DNA from: Oenanthe sinensis
Lineage: Eukaryota; Streptophyta; Magnoliopsida; Apiales; Apiaceae
NCBI GenBank assembly: GCA_028671895.1
Contig: CM053809.1
Coordinates: 30,169,501-30,233,500 of the forward strand
Direction of reading: 5' to 3'
DNA: 64,000 nt
Each line of letters begins with the position of its first letter. Position 1 is the first letter of the stretch. The notes under the pieces were generated by a model, which did no database searches, was not told the origin of the DNA, and saw only the letters and a list, made by a program, of their open reading frames with translations. Shown here piece after piece: positions 59,632-64,000 of this stretch. Made by a program: the position numbers and the translations under genes.

Positions 59632-60932
59632 TCTCTGCAGAATTAAACAAAAAAATCGATAGTAGGAGATTATTATCACTAGAAAGCAATCAACTGTGCT
59701 ATAATTATATGTATTACAGAGCAGCACAAGTCTGAGGTACACTACTATTTAGAGTAGAAACAAAAAGAGTTTAAGTTTTGGTATTAACTGACTAACTAAC
59801 GTTCTAGTATTATTACTTGAATTAAAAACAAATAAACAAAAGACAGCTTTTATAAAAGTGATTTCTGTTCTTTTTCACTTTGGTCCCTTTTGTTCCTCTC
59901 TTTTTCTAAAAACCATGGAAATAGTGTACATAAACAAATGGAGTATACTACGTAATAAATAATTGTATAGTATTAGTAAAAGAAATTTGATGTAGACAGC
60001 TTTTTAAGCACCTTAAAATTATATTTCTTTTCATAAATTTACTATGAAATTATCACGCAAAAATGACTAAACATACAAATTTCATATAATTTAGGGGTGT
60101 ATCGTATAAATATTTCATGACTCGATAACTTGCTTCGGCAATTATACTCGACTTTTTTGCTTCAATAAATCAAACTGCTCTTACAAATTGCCTAAATAAG
60201 TGGAGGCACTCGAAATGTAAGGTACGAGAAAATTATGATTTACGGAGGTTTAACTCTACTCGAATGAATAAATAGACTGATTCGAGAAAAAATGACTCTT
60301 TTTTTTTGGAGAAAAAATGACTTTAATATAACATTACGGACAAGAAAGTGGAAACATGAGTAAATGATCCTGAGAGGTATCAGACATGGTAGTCATTTTT
60401 TTCTGATAGTCATTTTTTTTCAATTTAACAAGAACTAAAGTCAGGTAGGGGTCTAGGATCTATCTACATTCCGCATACATAATTGATGAGGGAAGGGAAA
60501 TTGATAGAGAATAAAGGTAAGGAGAATAAGAAAGTAGTAGCAAAAGAGATGAAAGGGGTACTTAAATTTAGAAAAACGGGTCTGTTTGCTTGCTCTCACG
60601 TTTCACTTTTTTGACAAATTGCCCGCTTCTTTTTTCACGCTGTCTAAAAAAAAAAAAGAGTTGCAAGCAACAATCTCTAAAAAGAATCCATGAAAGTCAT
60701 AATGAAGAATTCATATGTGAAATAGCGCTAGATCAATTTGAGGACTGTGTAAATTACAAAAACAATCCAAAATGATTAATGACCTCAATTGTTTAAGACC
60801 ACATGAACTGGCCAAATGATCCAATGGGTTTGACAAAGTACTCCATGCTTAAATGCCAAAAGTAAGTAACAAACTAAGGTAAGTAGGTTACAATGAACCA
60901 AGAACATGAAAAGGAGAGCTGCATAAACTAAT
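59567..60932. other. AGD3 leader/promoter and intergenic region
   Basis: 59598-59637 is a CT repeat on the plus strand, which is GA-rich in the AGD3 5' leader. The rest is AT-rich promoter or spacer, with no supported gene between AGD3 and the 3' end of the ORTHRUS-like gene. Confidence 0.5.
59598..59637. repeat. (CT)n/(GA)n microsatellite in the AGD3 5' leader
   Basis: About 18 CT units with one CCC interruption, starting some 32 bases upstream of the AGD3 ATG. GA-rich leaders are common in plant genes and can bind GAGA-type factors. No function is shown here. Confidence 0.85.
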
Positions 60933-63321
60933 TCATTCTTCAGCCAGTTTCTTTTTCTTGCCTCTGGTCTGCACTCCAACTGACGGATTCGGTGAACAAT
61001 TTATATCAGTGTCATTCTTTTGAGGATCAGATCCCTTACGTTTCCTGCCTACTGGACTTGCTTGTATATTGTTGCAGACTTTTGCTTCAGGAAGATCTCC
61101 AACCCCACGCTTACCATTCTGAGTATTATCGGTATGAATTGTAACTTCTGAAGTGGTGTCATCATTGTCTGGGTTTTTTCTTTTGTTATTCTTGTGGGAT
61201 TGAGGTTTACTTGGACTTTTTGTGGGGCTTTGATTTCCAGTTTCATCACTTTTCAGAATTTCACCATCAGTATTGCAGATTTCCTTATCCTTGGTTTGGC
61301 CATCAGTGACATCATTTTTCTCAACCAACAAGAGTTTTTTGTCCTCGGCATCAACAGTTTCTTCATCCAAATCCAAATTTTCCTCATCCCCATCTATTTC
61401 TTTACTTTGGCGCTGGAGTGACTCAATCACATGCATCAGCTCTCTGTTAATCTGTGAACAAAAGAAGAGGTCCCAAATAGAGGGATAAGATTTCATAGTT
61501 CTGCTTTCTAGATATGCACACCATATATAATGGAGATTGTCACTGACTAGTAACTTCTAGCAGTGTATAGCTTTAGTAACATCAAGACACTCATACCGAA
61601 GCAATCGCATGCAAAAACTACACAATACTACAATAGAATGTTTCTGGAAGCATGGGTAAGATAAATGCAATGTCATCCAGACTTGTTAGGATCCGCTTCA
61701 AATTCATACACAAGTAATACTAATTTCGAAATAATAACTTGTGCACCTCTTTGCACGTATGTTAAAGTGTAAAAAATATCAACTAGTTTTAAACTTTTAA
61801 TACAGTACTTATATCATAGAAAGAAAATATTATTAAGATAACAATATTATTAAGTTATCATTAAACAATTGATACAGGAAAATATATCTAAAATCTAAAT
61901 ATTAAGAGAATGATAATACCGTGTTCATACAAATAAACTTGTAATTCTGATTAACAAAAGATTATAGTATAATATACATTAAATAACAAATATTCAATAT
62001 AAAATTTAATTAATAGATGCTAAACAAAGTATGGTACCATGGCATACTGCCTTTCACGGAGAGGGAAGGAACCTTTTGGCTTCTAAAAAATTGTAATGAC
62101 ATTTATGGAACTACACAATGAGTGCACACAAATTTAAAAGTACCTGTGGGTTCTGGAGGAAATCAGAGATGTCAACTGAGCATGATGGACATTTCATAAT
62201 ATTTTTCTGTGCTCTTAATGTTCGTCTACCTTCACAAATCCTCTGCCTTATGAAAGTTTGACCGGCAAATGCACCCTCCAGACAGGACTTGCAGAAGTTA
62301 TGGGCACAAGGAGTAGTAAGTGGCATGACCATTATCTTGCGACAGAGCAAACAACTGAATTCTGCACAATGAATTGTCTCAAGCACAGTACTTCAGCAAA
62401 ATAGTACAAATTCAAAGACTACTTAATCTGACACTAGAACAAACTGAACATGTATAGTTTAATAGAATTAAGGTGGCAGAGCTATCATGGGCCTATCGAA
62501 TTGTTACAGTAAAATAAGTGAATAACCCAAATTAAAGCATAATGATTATTAGTATTTGATCCGTCTAAGTGCTTTGGTTTGCATTGTTAATTGTTTTTTA
62601 CTTTCAAAGATTTTATCAATAATGTAATTATTTCCTAGATTTATCCTCATTTCTCTATGTTCAATATATATATATCCTAAAAGCAGGTGTGGATGAAATG
62701 CATGTTTGCAAGACGATATGTTTTAGAAGACCATACCTTTTAGAAGTCTCTCTCTAATAGTCTTTGTTTGCTTTTGTTGCCTAACCTTTTTTGTGCCCTT
62801 TCCATCCCCCGGATTCCTGCTATCTGCTTGTTTTCTACTTTCTGGGGGAGGTTTCAACCACTTCCAAATGCCCTGTTGGCCCTGCATACAATATGTTTTT
62901 TAGCCACAATTACAATAATTATGCATATAATATCTTGAACCCGTAATTAGGAGAAACACCGTGGTAATATAATTTTTCAATGCATATACAATAGGAATGA
63001 ATATAATAATAAAACAAAAACATGTACAATAGAAGGAAATAGTATTATCTGACATCATAATCCCAGCAAGGAGTTCCTTTTCTTTCTGTGATGTCAGTTG
63101 CTCTCTTTAACTCTTCAATATCTGGCAATGGCCTGGGATGATCCCCATGATCATCACTGCATATTTACAAGTATTAAATAAATTGAGAGATATACAATAA
63201 AAGTAAAGACCACAAGCAAACGAAGATAATAGTGTCAAAAACAGCAATTATTAACAAACCTTGTCCACGGGGCTGGATCATTATCACATCGAACAAACAA
63301 ATACCGACAAACCTTGAAACC
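60933..63321 (-). CDS. ORTHRUS/VIM-type E3 ubiquitin ligase, 3' part
   Basis: Partial gene, continuing past the right edge. Visible exons in transcript order: 63260-63321, 63054-63156, 62737-62881, 62144-62361 and 60933-61451. They give 348 aa in frame, ending with TGA. Content: the end of the SRA domain (VCRYLFVRCDNDPAPWTSDD...PLPDIEELKRATD...TPCWDYD), the linker WKWLKPPPES, a C-terminal RING (Cys-x2-Cys in CLLC, then CAHNFCKSC, then CPSC) and the family phrase DISDFLQNPQ. The last exon is a long charged tail ending GKKKKLAEE, likely a nuclear signal. VIM/ORTH proteins carry PHD-RING-SRA-RING and maintain CpG methylation by binding hemimethylated DNA and ubiquitinating histones. The N-terminal PHD, first RING and most of SRA are not in the window. 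No further exon is recognisable in 63322-64000. The 120-residue acidic tail is longer than the VIM1 tail I recall. Confidence 0.88.
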
Positions 63322-64000
63322 CTGATATATTATATAATAACTGTCAGGTACTATATTTGGCAAGACCAGTGTAATTAAATGCGATGTGCACACTAAAGCG
63401 CATGACCTCCTAGAGCATAAGCGCAACGCGTGGATTCATCGAAGACAAATAAATATACATATATACATAGTATATAATGCAAAATAATTTAAAGTCAAAG
63501 TAACAAATAATGCAAAGTTAATCCAATATTCTTCTTCTTTTTCATCAAGATTCACAAAATCATTTTCTTCACTATGATGATTCAACAATGTATCACAAAT
63601 CAGTATACTTAGGCAGTATGAAGTATGCTATCTATATATACTAAATATAGTCAGTACATAATCAGTAGCTGTATAGCACTATAAATATATAATCAATTAA
63701 TATATAGTTATATATTACATAAAACCATACAAGTATATGTACAATCAGCTGATAAGTATTACAAGACAATAAATCAGTTTAGCGCAGGGAAAGAAATCAT
63801 CATACAAGTAATTTAGCAAAAAAATAAGTATATATACAAGAATCATATGTGTACGTGTGTGTGTGTGTATAAATTGTATACAAACAAATCAGCACAAAGA
63901 AGTGTGTGTGTGTGTGTGTATAAATCAGTATATATATATACAAGAATCGTATATATGTGTGTCTTGGGTATGTGTATCATCATTATATGTGTTTTTTTAC
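63322..64000. other. Probable intron of the ORTHRUS-like gene
   Basis: No exon is recognisable on either strand. AT-rich with two similar TG microsatellites (63855-63868 and 63903-63919), each followed by TATAAAT. Confidence 0.5.

Noticed and set aside
59404..59742. 112-codon minus-strand frame
   Set aside because: It runs through the GA microsatellite and only partly overlaps AGD3 exon 1 in another frame. No protein features.

Overview
The window is nuclear DNA of a flowering plant, almost certainly a eudicot. It is AT-rich, its genes are split by GT-AG introns, and its proteins match well-known Arabidopsis families. About 60% is intergenic or intronic sequence full of degraded transposons. 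I cannot place the species from sequence alone. Everything here rests on reading the sequence and on recalled family knowledge. No search was run.

1-24.6 kb: a dispersed PBL27-type receptor-like cytoplasmic kinase (RLCK VII) cluster. One copy is complete (12445-16800, five exons, 460 aa). A broken copy lies upstream (2294-7803: no exon 1, lost splice site, internal stop, DFG changed to DLG). A 5'-truncated copy lies downstream (20139-21118: internal stop, 21-base deletion, rearranged tail). Between the first two copies sits an intronless ORF of 359 codons (9025-10104) with about six tandem 27-residue repeats, which I do not recognise. A nested stack of mobile elements (FAR1/MULE fragment, mariner-like element, solo LTR) ends exactly where the third kinase copy begins. 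A complete eight-exon GDPD gene (glycerophosphodiester phosphodiesterase, 22196-24551) follows.

24.6-37.9 kb: a gene-poor transposon block. It holds a decayed L1-type LINE (about 28.5-34.0 kb) interrupted by a solo LTR and by a second insert, then two Helitron-like elements and a Stowaway MITE.

37.9-64 kb: four conserved genes. These are a VNI2/NAC083-like NAC factor (+), an intronless DYW-type PPR protein matching the chloroplast editing factor RARE1 (-), a 19-exon AGD3/VAN3/SCARFACE-type ARF-GAP (-), and the 3' half of an ORTHRUS/VIM E3 ligase (-) that runs off the right edge. Two AGD3 introns are swollen by insertions: a 1.9-kb solo LTR with a perfect 5-bp target duplication, and one Helitron nested in another.

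The genes are independent transcription units with no operon logic. The loosely shared theme is signalling and development: chitin/immune kinase, phospholipid turnover, vascular NAC and ARF-GAP, organelle RNA editing, DNA methylation maintenance. The least explained object is the repeat ORF at 9025-10104.
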